Assembly (NCBI GenBank): GCA_024639205.1
Contig: JAHEIV010000098.1
Coordinates: forward strand, 1-8,928
DNA length: 8,928 nucleotides
Direction of reading: 5' to 3'
From: Deltaproteobacteria bacterium
Lineage (GTDB): Bacteria; Desulfobacterota; Desulfobacteria; Desulfobacterales; SG8-13
Both the position numbers and the translations under genes were made by a program. The notes below the pieces were generated by a model. The model saw only the letters and a program-made list of their open reading frames with translations, made no database searches and was not told the origin of the DNA. This document shows, piece by piece, positions 1 to 6,102 of this stretch (position 1 is the first letter of the stretch; each line of letters begins with the position of its first letter).

Positions 1-179
1 AAGCCGCATTCACCCATTTGTGCCGCCATGACCGTATGATCAGGGGATTGCCGTATTCCATGCGCAGCTTCGCTCTGAAATGTCTCCGTTTCACAGCGGT
101 TAAACCCGCGGATCGGCTGATTCATGGCGCGGGTCTTGGTAACCAACGAATGCCACCTGTGAGCGAAGCCTGCCGCCGC
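1..179. other. Left-edge stretch with no assignable gene
   Basis: This stretch lies downstream of the leftward DinB-fold gene. On the minus strand a frame opens at an ATG (positions 125-123) and stays open for about 41 codons to the window edge, but a second minus-strand frame is open over the same bases. The ATG has no visible Shine-Dalgarno sequence, and the peptide resembles nothing I recognise. A plus-strand frame of 61 codons (18-203) overlaps the 3' end of the DinB-fold gene and is probably chance. I see no hairpin followed by a U-run that could terminate the DinB-fold transcript. It may hold the start of a leftward gene cut by the window edge, but this cannot be supported from what is visible. 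Confidence 0.3.
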
Positions 180-710
180 TCATTCCAACGCCCGGAAAAG
201 TGATAGTTCCGGATCCGGACGCTGCCCCTCCTGTTCGACCATCCACGCTTTCCAGGTAGCCTGCATTTGCCGGATGTGTTCGGGTATGTGGTTGGTGTAT
301 GTAATCAGCCAGTCGTCCATGGTCATGCTGTCGCTTTCCGGATGCAAAACCGTGCTGGACCAGACATCCTCCGGAAAGGACGTGATCAGGCGAAAGCTCA
401 TCTGCCGCAGGAGTCGAAACAGCTCTAAAGCCTCGTCCGGGCTTTGTTCGTGGTAGTGCAGCGATGCGGCCCACCGGTTTTCGTCATACGCCATTATGGA
501 CTTGCCGGGCTCGGCCAGAAAACAGCGGCAGCGGATGTAGCTGTTGGCCTCACTGTCAACGATGTGGAGAATGACTTCATGAATACTCCACCGGTCGGGC
601 CCGGGCTTATATTGCCACATCTGCCGGGGAAAGCCTTTCAGGGCCTGCGCAAGTTGATCGGATGCGCTGGCGTACGAATCGATTTTTTGTTTGCGTTCTG
701 CAGGGGTCAT
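180..710 (-). CDS. DinB-fold (DinB_2-like) putative metal-dependent protein
   Basis: A 176-residue protein matching the DinB/YfiT-like four-helix-bundle superfamily in length and pattern. Visible landmarks are the opening-helix signature around residues 40-54 (RWSIHEVILHIVDSE), the YDENRWA segment at 75-81, and the late H-x3-H pair. The probable metal triad is His49, His141 and His145, the usual arrangement in this superfamily. Members are cytoplasmic; some are thiol transferases (bacillithiol, mycothiol or glutathione linked) and many have no known substrate. Nothing here identifies the substrate. The start is supported by an AAAGGAG ribosome site six bases before the ATG. It is transcribed away from the ABC cassette across a shared 207-base intergenic region. 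The name comes from the Bacillus damage-inducible gene and does not mean this is DNA polymerase IV. The family is confident; the function is open. Confidence 0.85.
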   Translation of the reverse strand: MTPAERKQKIDSYASASDQLAQALKGFPRQMWQYKPGPDRWSIHEVILHIVDSEANSYIRCRCFLAEPGKSIMAYDENRWAASLHYHEQSPDEALELFRLLRQMSFRLITSFPEDVWSSTVLHPESDSMTMDDWLITYTNHIPEHIRQMQATWKAWMVEQEGQRPDPELSLFRALE

Positions 711-759
711 GACCGGCTCCTTTCAGCGTGAAGATTTCGTTTCTTACTGTTAATCGATT

Positions 760-779
760 GCCGTTCACAAATCAACGGC
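760..779. repeat. Inverted repeat in the divergent intergenic region
   Basis: GCCGTT (760-765) and AACGGC (774-779) form a perfect 6-base inverted repeat around an 8-base centre. It lies 50 bases upstream of the leftward DinB-fold start codon and about 70 bases before the rightward promoter. No U-run follows on either strand, so it is not an intrinsic terminator. It could be an operator read from either side or simply chance; there is no second copy in the window that I noticed. Confidence 0.3.
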
Positions 780-828
780 TGAAACAGGGCTCGTTTCGAC
801 GGGTGAACACCACCGGCAATTCTACGGC

Positions 829-857
829 TTTATCGATTCGAAAAATATTGGTATAAT
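829..857 (+). promoter_or_regulatory. Sigma70-type promoter with extended -10, ABC cassette
   Basis: A perfect -10 hexamer TATAAT (852-857) is preceded by TGG (849-851), giving the extended -10 form TGnTATAAT. The -35 at optimal 17-base spacing is weak (TTTATC, 829-834), which is common when an extended -10 is present. Transcription would start near 864, leaving a leader of about 54 bases before the ATPase ATG at 918. The same TGGTATAAT string occurs at 4851-4859 before the YchF-like gene. Confidence 0.6.
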
Positions 858-917
858 GGATAATCATTGCCGACATCTCCGGCGATTTTCATCGCCGAAA
901 GGAAGCCGAAGGATTCT

Positions 918-1676
918 ATGATTGAACTAGTTGAAATCACCAAAAAATACGCGTCATTTACGGCGGTCGACAAACTATCCCTGACCGTCAGCGAGGGCGA
1001 AATATACGGCTTTATCGGACCCAACGGCGCCGGCAAGACCACCACTATCAAGATTCTCAGTGGCATCATGCAGCCCACATCGGGAACCGTTCGTATCTGC
1101 GGAATCGATGTCCGCCGAAATCCGGTGGGAGCCAAGCACAAAATCGGATTCATCCCGGATCGGCCCTACCTTTACGAAAAGTTGACCGGTATGGAATTTA
1201 TGAGGTTCACCGCCGACATGTACGGTGTCAACGGAAACGGATTCCGTGAAAAAGCGACCACGGAACTCAAGCGTTTTTCCCTGTTCGACTGGGCTGACGA
1301 GCTAATCGAATCCTACTCCCACGGCATGCGACAGCGATTGATATTTGCGTCTGCGCTGATTCACGATCCGGAAGTCATCGTGGTCGACGAGCCGATGGTG
1401 GGGCTCGATCCGGCCGCTATCATCATGGTCAAGAACCTTTTCCACCAGCTCGCCCGCAGCGGAGTTACCATTTTCATGTCGACCCACACCCTCAAAGTTG
1501 CCGAGGAGGTCTGCGATCGCATCGGCGTAATCCACCGGGGACGCCTGATCGCCACCGGCACCACCGAAGACCTGCAGCGAGAGGCCGGTATTTCTGATGC
1601 CGACCTGGAAATCGTGTTTTTGAACCTTACATCCGCAGAGCAGATGCGGCCCGGACCGGATCCACCCGGCAGTTGA
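918..1676 (+). CDS. ABC transporter ATP-binding protein (CcmA/EcsA-like exporter ATPase)
   Basis: A 252-residue cytoplasmic ATPase that would power the permease encoded next. Walker A is GPNGAGKTT (34-42). The Q-loop position reads FIPDRPYLYEKLTG, with Asp81 where most ABC ATPases have Gln. The signature is YSHGMRQR (133-140) in place of canonical LSGGQ, Walker B is VIVVDEP (153-159) with Glu158 as catalytic base, the D-loop is GLDP, and the H-loop is His190. This motif set is typical of the CcmA/EcsA exporter branch, including the LEIVFLNLT helix near the C-terminus. The frame is open further upstream to an ATG at 867, but that would sit almost on the transcription start and add 17 unrelated residues; the ATG at 918, with AAGGA just before it, aligns with family N-termini. 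The tail after residue 240 is proline-rich and may reflect a frameshift (see findings). The substrate is unknown. Confidence 0.9.
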   Translation: MIELVEITKKYASFTAVDKLSLTVSEGEIYGFIGPNGAGKTTTIKILSGIMQPTSGTVRICGIDVRRNPVGAKHKIGFIPDRPYLYEKLTGMEFMRFTADMYGVNGNGFREKATTELKRFSLFDWADELIESYSHGMRQRLIFASALIHDPEVIVVDEPMVGLDPAAIIMVKNLFHQLARSGVTIFMSTHTLKVAEEVCDRIGVIHRGRLIATGTTEDLQREAGISDADLEIVFLNLTSAEQMRPGPDPPGS

Positions 1677-1722
1677 TCGATGCACTGTTATGCTGGTATC
1701 CGGACATCTTTAGAGTGAAACG

Positions 1723-3411
1723 ATGATCCCTGTTTTCACACTTCTAAAACCGCGCTTGCTGTCGTTTCGCAACCACGATCGGTCGCAGAAGCAGCATGGC
1801 GGAACCCTCCGAATTCTGGGCCTGGCGACTATGGGCCTGACCTTCTGGGGCGGACTGCTGGCTCTTTCCCTGCGGGTGCTGGTCTATTTCAGGGGCATCG
1901 AGGAAATCGGCGATATTCTCAACTACAAATTGCTGTCGATGATGCTGATCACCGCCTTCGCCCTGTTGGTGTTCAGCAGCATTTTGACGGCCTTATCCAA
2001 ACTCTACCTGTCCAGAGATTTGTTTTTGGTTCACTCCCTGCCCGTTCCCTGCTCCCACCTGTTTACCGCCAGGTGGATCGACAGCACTGTCGATAGCAGC
2101 TGGATGGTGATCATCTACACACTGCCGGTATTTCTGGCGTTCGGCATTGTCTACCAGACCGGCTTGCTATTTTATGTCACCTGTATGCTGACCATCTTCT
2201 CGATGGCCCTGGTGGCTTCAGGCTTCGCCACGGCCGTGGTAATGCTCGCGGTCATACTGGTTCCGGCCAGCCGCATGAAAAGCATATTTATTTTCCTTGG
2301 GATCCTCTTTTTCGTAATGCTGTACCTGGCCATCCGTCTGCTGAAACCCGAGACCCTGGTAGATCCGGAAGTTTTCGATACGGTAATGATCTACATCACG
2401 GCATTGAAAACACCCTCATCACCATTTTTGCCCAGCACCTGGGCCTTTGACGGCATCAGCGCAGCCCTGGCTGGTGATACGGGCGAAAGCCTTTTTCAGC
2501 TCGCCCTGCTGATCAGCTTTTCCGGCAGCCTGCTGTTTTTCAATGTTGTCACGGCCGACCTATTCTACCCCCGGGGGTTTTCAAAAACCCAGACCGCTCA
2601 GTCGCGGTTGATCAAGACAGGCAACTTGCTGCAACGCTTCACCGGTTTTTTACCCGGACCGATCAAGGCGCACACGGAAAAGGAGCTCAAGAGTTTCTTC
2701 CGGGACCAGAGTCAGTGGTCCCAATTATTTCTGATCGGCGCGCTGGTGGTGATCTATATCTATAACTTCAAGGTCCTGCCCCTGGAGAAATCTCCCATCC
2801 AGACGGCCTATCTGCAAAACCTGCTGTCCTTTTTGAACATGGGTCTGGCACTTTTCGTTCTGACAGCCGTTGCGGGACGTTTCGCCTTCCCGGCCGTCAG
2901 CGGCGAGAGAAGCGCCTTCTGGCTGGTAAAATCTTCTCCCGGCTCGATCCGCGGATTTTTATGGACCAAGTTCTTCATCTACTACATCCCGCTTCTGATT
3001 CTGACTGAACTGTTGATCCTGATCACCAATGTGCTGCTTCAGGTGACACCGTTCATGATGGTTCTTTCTACAGCCACCGTGTTTCTTCTGGTGCCGGGGA
3101 TCGTTGCGATGGGCATCGGCTTCGGCGCTGCCTACCCGGACTTCACAGCGGAAAACCCGGCCCAGACCGTGACGAGTTTCGGTGGGCTGGTTTTCATGAT
3201 CCTGTGCGCGGGTGTGATCGGTGCGGTGATCATTGTTGAGGCCGGCCCGGTGTACCAAATTTTCATGGCCGACTACGGTAGTAGATCCCTGACGGTTTTT
3301 CATTATGTCTGGGCCATCGGATCTTTCCTGGCTGTGCTTGCGATCGGCGTGGCGGCCATCGTGTTGCCGATGCGTTTCGGCGTAAAACGGCTGGAAGCTT
3401 ACCAGATCTGA
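1723..3411 (+). CDS. Large ABC exporter permease, about 11-12 transmembrane segments
   Basis: A 562-residue inner-membrane protein, the likely partner of the ATPase 46 bases upstream. A short basic N-terminal segment (to about residue 29) is followed by hydrophobic spans near 30-55, 70-92, 123-145, 148-180, 186-205 and 258-278. A charged cytoplasmic stretch (about 285-330, including the KELKSFFRDQSQWSQ segment) separates these from a second set near 332-350, 368-392, 413-440, 444-470, 485-510 and 530-553. The conserved-looking AYPDFTAENPAQTVTSFGG stretch before the penultimate helices recalls the putative ABC exporter permeases of the ABC_tran_2 type; I make that family link from memory of the pattern. 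No solute-binding protein or periplasmic adaptor is encoded nearby, which fits export rather than import. The exported substrate cannot be told from sequence. The start ATG is the first in frame; only a weak ribosome site (GAGTGAAACG) precedes it. Confidence 0.85.
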   Translation: MIPVFTLLKPRLLSFRNHDRSQKQHGGTLRILGLATMGLTFWGGLLALSLRVLVYFRGIEEIGDILNYKLLSMMLITAFALLVFSSILTALSKLYLSRDLFLVHSLPVPCSHLFTARWIDSTVDSSWMVIIYTLPVFLAFGIVYQTGLLFYVTCMLTIFSMALVASGFATAVVMLAVILVPASRMKSIFIFLGILFFVMLYLAIRLLKPETLVDPEVFDTVMIYITALKTPSSPFLPSTWAFDGISAALAGDTGESLFQLALLISFSGSLLFFNVVTADLFYPRGFSKTQTAQSRLIKTGNLLQRFTGFLPGPIKAHTEKELKSFFRDQSQWSQLFLIGALVVIYIYNFKVLPLEKSPIQTAYLQNLLSFLNMGLALFVLTAVAGRFAFPAVSGERSAFWLVKSSPGSIRGFLWTKFFIYYIPLLILTELLILITNVLLQVTPFMMVLSTATVFLLVPGIVAMGIGFGAAYPDFTAENPAQTVTSFGGLVFMILCAGVIGAVIIVEAGPVYQIFMADYGSRSLTVFHYVWAIGSFLAVLAIGVAAIVLPMRFGVKRLEAYQI

Positions 3412-3569
3412 TGGGCACCGGATCTTCGCGACATCACCCAGCCGAAAGAAACGCGTTCCGACTTCCAGTCTGTCGGCTTAGCCAGCGATGAACGCACTCC
3501 TGCCGGCCGTACAAAAATTGGCTGCACATACGGTCCCGGAACCACCGTGATTCAAATCGAGGACATAAC
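3412..3569. other. Intergenic gap with two small hairpins
   Basis: This gap of 158 bases separates the permease from the lyase gene. CCGAC (3458-3462) and GTCGG (3472-3476) can pair across 9 bases, nested inside a longer AGCCGA/TCGGCT pair (3440-3445 and 3473-3478). ACGGT (3530-3534) and ACCGT (3544-3548) form a second small stem just upstream of the lyase ribosome site. Neither is followed by a U-run, so neither is a classical terminator. I find no good -10/-35 pair, so whether dpaL has its own promoter or is read from the ABC cassette is undecided. Confidence 0.35.
3559..3563 (+). promoter_or_regulatory. Shine-Dalgarno site fixing the dpaL start
   Basis: GAGGA lies six bases upstream of the ATG at 3570, an optimal spacing. 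It favours this start over any later in-frame ATG. Confidence 0.7.
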
Positions 3570-4793
3570 ATGACATCGTGTTTTGAGGACATCGTATGGC
3601 AGGCGAATCCCGGAGCAAGGGATACGCGTGCAAACAACGCCTCCACCGAAGCCTTTTCATCCGACCGGGTTCGCGACGTGCGTAAATTTCACCGTTCGAT
3701 ACCCGGGTACCGGCCCACCCCCCTGGCAGATCTGGCCGGTCTGGCCGATTATCTGGATGTCGGGGCAATATGGGTAAAAGATGAATCCTACCGATTCGAC
3801 CTCAATGCTTTCAAAGTGCTCGGGGCCAGCTATGCCCTGTGTCAGTCCCTGCAAGCAAAGCTGCAGTGCGATCGGATCCCGCTGGGCGCAGGAATCCGGC
3901 AGCCTGCAGGTGTAAGAGCGCAGCTGGCAAAGATCACCTGTGTGACGGCAACCGATGGTAATCACGGGCGGGCGGTCGCCTGGGGCGCCGAGCAAATCGG
4001 CTGCCACGCGGTGGTTTTCATGCCGACCGGTTCTTCGCCGGCTCGACTGGAAAATATCCGCCGGCATGGGGCCGAGGCCAGCATCATCGACGGCAATTTC
4101 GACGACGCCGTGCGTCTGGCCGCCGAACGGGCCGAACAAAACGGCTGGCTGCTGATCCAAGACACGGCCCGCCCGGACTATACGCAGATCCCCGAACGAA
4201 TTATGCAGGGCTACCTGACCCTGTTCGACGAGGCGTTCGAACAGATCGGCGGTCGTGAGCCTACGCATGTATTTATCCAGTGCGGGGTCGGCTCCCTGGC
4301 GGCATCATTGCAAGCGTTCCTGCTGCAGCGCTTCGGCAGTCGTCGCCCCATGCTGGTAACAGTGGAGCCGACCCGCGCCGCCTGCTTCTACGAATCGATA
4401 GCTGCAGGGGACGGCAGTGCGCATACGGTGACCGGAGGACTCGATACCATCATGGCCGGCCTGGCTTGTGGTAAACCGAGTTCACTGGCCTGGAACATTC
4501 TTCGGGATTACGGAGATTTGTTCGTTAGCTGCCCGGACCGGGCGGCCGCTCGCGGCATGCGGGTGCTCGGCAACCCCCTGCCGGGTGACCGGCGAATCAT
4601 TTCCGGAGAATCCGGCGCTGTTACCCTGGGGCTGGTTTACGAAATCGCCACAGATCCGGCAAACCATCGACTGAGGGATCGGTTGGGCCTGAACGAATCT
4701 TCGCGTATCCTGCTGTTTTCCACCGAAGGTGACACCGATCCGCAGATGTACCGCAGTATTGTCTGGGGCGATTGGTCGCCGGCCACAGACTAA
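3570..4793 (+). CDS. dpaL: Diaminopropionate ammonia-lyase
   Basis: A 407-residue cytoplasmic PLP enzyme of fold type II, close in length to E. coli YgeX/DpaL (398). It converts 2,3-diaminopropionate to pyruvate and two ammonia molecules. The PLP lysine is Lys82 in the FDLNAFKVLGASYA segment (71-90 region). TATDGNHGR carries Asp129 and IQDTA carries Asp198; these align with E. coli Asp120 and Asp189, the acid/base residues described for the D and L isomers, so both isomers are probably accepted. The glycine loop is QCGVGSLA (237-244). ACGKP, GMRVLGNP, RIISGESGAV and STEGDTD blocks follow the E. coli order throughout. Cys272 and Cys300 match the cysteine pair reported as a disulfide in the E. 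coli structure. The protein looks intact. No peptidase, transporter or other amino-acid gene sits beside it, so the source of diaminopropionate (free, or from peptides or oxalyl-diaminopropionate) is not shown. Confidence 0.93.
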   Translation: MTSCFEDIVWQANPGARDTRANNASTEAFSSDRVRDVRKFHRSIPGYRPTPLADLAGLADYLDVGAIWVKDESYRFDLNAFKVLGASYALCQSLQAKLQCDRIPLGAGIRQPAGVRAQLAKITCVTATDGNHGRAVAWGAEQIGCHAVVFMPTGSSPARLENIRRHGAEASIIDGNFDDAVRLAAERAEQNGWLLIQDTARPDYTQIPERIMQGYLTLFDEAFEQIGGREPTHVFIQCGVGSLAASLQAFLLQRFGSRRPMLVTVEPTRAACFYESIAAGDGSAHTVTGGLDTIMAGLACGKPSSLAWNILRDYGDLFVSCPDRAAARGMRVLGNPLPGDRRIISGESGAVTLGLVYEIATDPANHRLRDRLGLNESSRILLFSTEGDTDPQMYRSIVWGDWSPATD

Positions 4794-4829
4794 CCGGTCT
4801 TCGCAGATAACCAGATACCGTAAAACCCG

Positions 4830-4859
4830 TTGCAGGGAACAGTATGCCCGTGGTATAAT
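4830..4859 (+). promoter_or_regulatory. Strong sigma70-type promoter for the YchF-like gene
   Basis: The -35 is TTGCAG (4830-4835), the spacer 18 bases, and the -10 a perfect TATAAT (4854-4859) preceded by TGG, so it is also an extended -10. It lies just after the dpaL stop codon, so the YchF-like gene is likely its own transcription unit with a start near 4866 and a leader of about 110 bases. Confidence 0.7.
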
Positions 4860-4902
4860 TTGTCCAATATTACTAATGGGTTATTTTGATCCTTGCCGCA
4901 AC

Positions 4903-4925
4903 CCGATGCCGGATCGATCCGATGC
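4903..4925. repeat. Palindrome flanked by direct repeats in the YchF-like leader
   Basis: CGGATCGATCCG (4910-4921) is a perfect 12-base palindrome. The 7-mer CCGATGC occurs at 4903-4909 and again at 4919-4925, overlapping the right end of the palindrome, with copies 16 bases apart. The element lies about 45 bases downstream of the -10, inside the transcribed leader, where a bound repressor or an RNA stem could act. There is no independent evidence for binding. Confidence 0.3.
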
Positions 4926-4974
4926 GCCGGGCTGTTGCACACCAGCGTCGTTTCTTTGGGGGCACTTTACCATC

Positions 4975-6003
4975 ATGAGATCCGCCATCATCGGCCTTCC
5001 CGGATCCGGAAAACAGACCGTATTCGAAGCGCTGACATGCAATTTCGAAGATGATAGCAACCGGGCCGAAGCCCGGATCGGAACCATTCAGGTCCCCGAC
5101 GGACGTGTTGACGCTCTCAGTGAAATGTACCAGCCCCGCAAAACCATCTTTGCCCAGGTGGAATACTTTTTGTCGAACCGACATACGGATGAGGGCAGTA
5201 AGCAGGCCTCCGGGTGGGCTTCGGTTCGCGACTGTGATGCGTTGATTCACGTGGTGCGCAATTTCAGCAGCTACGGAACCGAGATGCCCACACCTTACGA
5301 GGATTTTAACCGACTCGATCAGGAGCTGATCCTCGCCGACCTGATTGTCGCGGAGAAACGCCAGGAGCGGCTGACACTGGATCAAAAGCGGGGCAAAAAA
5401 ATCGACGCTGAGGAACTCTCCCTTCTAAAAGAGTGCGTCCGCAGCCTCGAGGCAGAGACACCCCTGAGAAGAGATGAGCGCCTGGCCGGCGCCCCTCGAC
5501 TGAAAGGTTTCGCATTTCTGTCGGCCAAACCGATGCTGGTACTCCTCAACAACGAGGATGAAGATGACACGCTGCCGGATCTGCGCGGCATTTCTGCCAG
5601 CGAGTTCTGCCGGGTAATCCGGGGCAAACTCGAGCACGAGCTGGCACAGATGAATGCTGCCGAGGCACAAGGGTTTCTCAAGGAGTTCAACATTCCGGCA
5701 GCAGCCACCGATCGAGTGATCACCGCATCGTATGAACTGCTGGGGCTCATCTCCTTTTTCACCGTCGGAAAAGACGAAGTGCGGGCATGGACCATCCGCA
5801 GGGGCACCGGCGCCGTGGAAGCGGCCGGGATCATTCACTCCGATATGCAGAAAGGGTTTATCCGGGCAGAGGTTCTGTCCTTCAATGACCTGACGGCTGC
5901 CGGCAACTATGCGGCCGCCCGCAAGCAAGGAACCGTTCGTCTGGAAGGCAAAACCTATGAAATACAGGACGGCGATATCATCGAGATCCGTTTCAATGTG
6001 TAA
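4975..6003 (+). CDS. YchF/OLA1-like P-loop protein with degenerate G motifs and a TGS domain
   Basis: A 342-residue protein, slightly shorter than typical YchF (about 363). The C-terminal TGS-like domain (about 260-342) is near-canonical YchF: EVRAWTIRRGTGAVEAAGIIH, then KGFIRAEV, then RLEGKTYEIQDGDIIEIRFNV split over 322-342. The N-terminal P-loop is GLPGSGKQT (7-15), with Gln14 where YchF has the Mg-binding Ser of GKS. The YchF switch II block (DIAGLVKGAS) is missing; the matching stretch is VEYFLSNRHTDEGS (62-75). CDALIHVVRNF (87-97) follows as in YchF. The NxxE specificity motif reads LNNED (191-195). A charged helical region (about 115-165) matches the YchF coiled coil. YchF binds ribosomes and hydrolyses ATP; this paralogue may bind nucleotide poorly or not hydrolyse it. 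The frame is open upstream to 4729, overlapping dpaL, but YchF proteins begin right before the P-loop, so ATG 4975 is chosen; its ribosome site (GGGGG, 12 bases away) is poor. Confidence 0.8.
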   Translation: MRSAIIGLPGSGKQTVFEALTCNFEDDSNRAEARIGTIQVPDGRVDALSEMYQPRKTIFAQVEYFLSNRHTDEGSKQASGWASVRDCDALIHVVRNFSSYGTEMPTPYEDFNRLDQELILADLIVAEKRQERLTLDQKRGKKIDAEELSLLKECVRSLEAETPLRRDERLAGAPRLKGFAFLSAKPMLVLLNNEDEDDTLPDLRGISASEFCRVIRGKLEHELAQMNAAEAQGFLKEFNIPAAATDRVITASYELLGLISFFTVGKDEVRAWTIRRGTGAVEAAGIIHSDMQKGFIRAEVLSFNDLTAAGNYAAARKQGTVRLEGKTYEIQDGDIIEIRFNV

Positions 6004-6057
6004 CCGAACCCGTCAAACGATAGGCACTGACAGGGGATCGACAGGAGCGGTTTTTTA

Positions 6058-6084
6058 GCGCTTCGGCAGGTACCGAATAAGCGC
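6058..6084 (+). promoter_or_regulatory. Bulged hairpin upstream of the kinase start
   Basis: GCGCTT (6058-6063) pairs with AAGCGC (6079-6084), and CGG (6064-6066) with CCG (6073-6075), around a 6-base loop and with a 3-base bulge on the 3' side. That gives 9 pairs. A T6 run (6051-6056) precedes the stem rather than following it, so it is not an intrinsic terminator for the YchF-like gene. It ends 18 bases before the TTG start of the kinase gene and might affect its translation. Confidence 0.35.
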
Positions 6085-6102
6085 GAATACCGACAAAGAG
6101 CA

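Noticed and set aside
867..917. Upstream ATG (867) as start of the ABC ATPase
   Set aside because: It is about 10 bases from the -10 element, has no ribosome site, and adds residues not seen in this ATPase family.
3657..4268. Minus-strand open frame of 203 codons opposite dpaL
   Set aside because: The plus strand encodes a full-length conserved enzyme; the antisense product has no recognisable features.
6043..6056. GC-rich stretch followed by T6 as a possible terminator after the YchF-like gene
   Set aside because: No self-complementary stem immediately precedes the T-run; the nearby stem lies after it.
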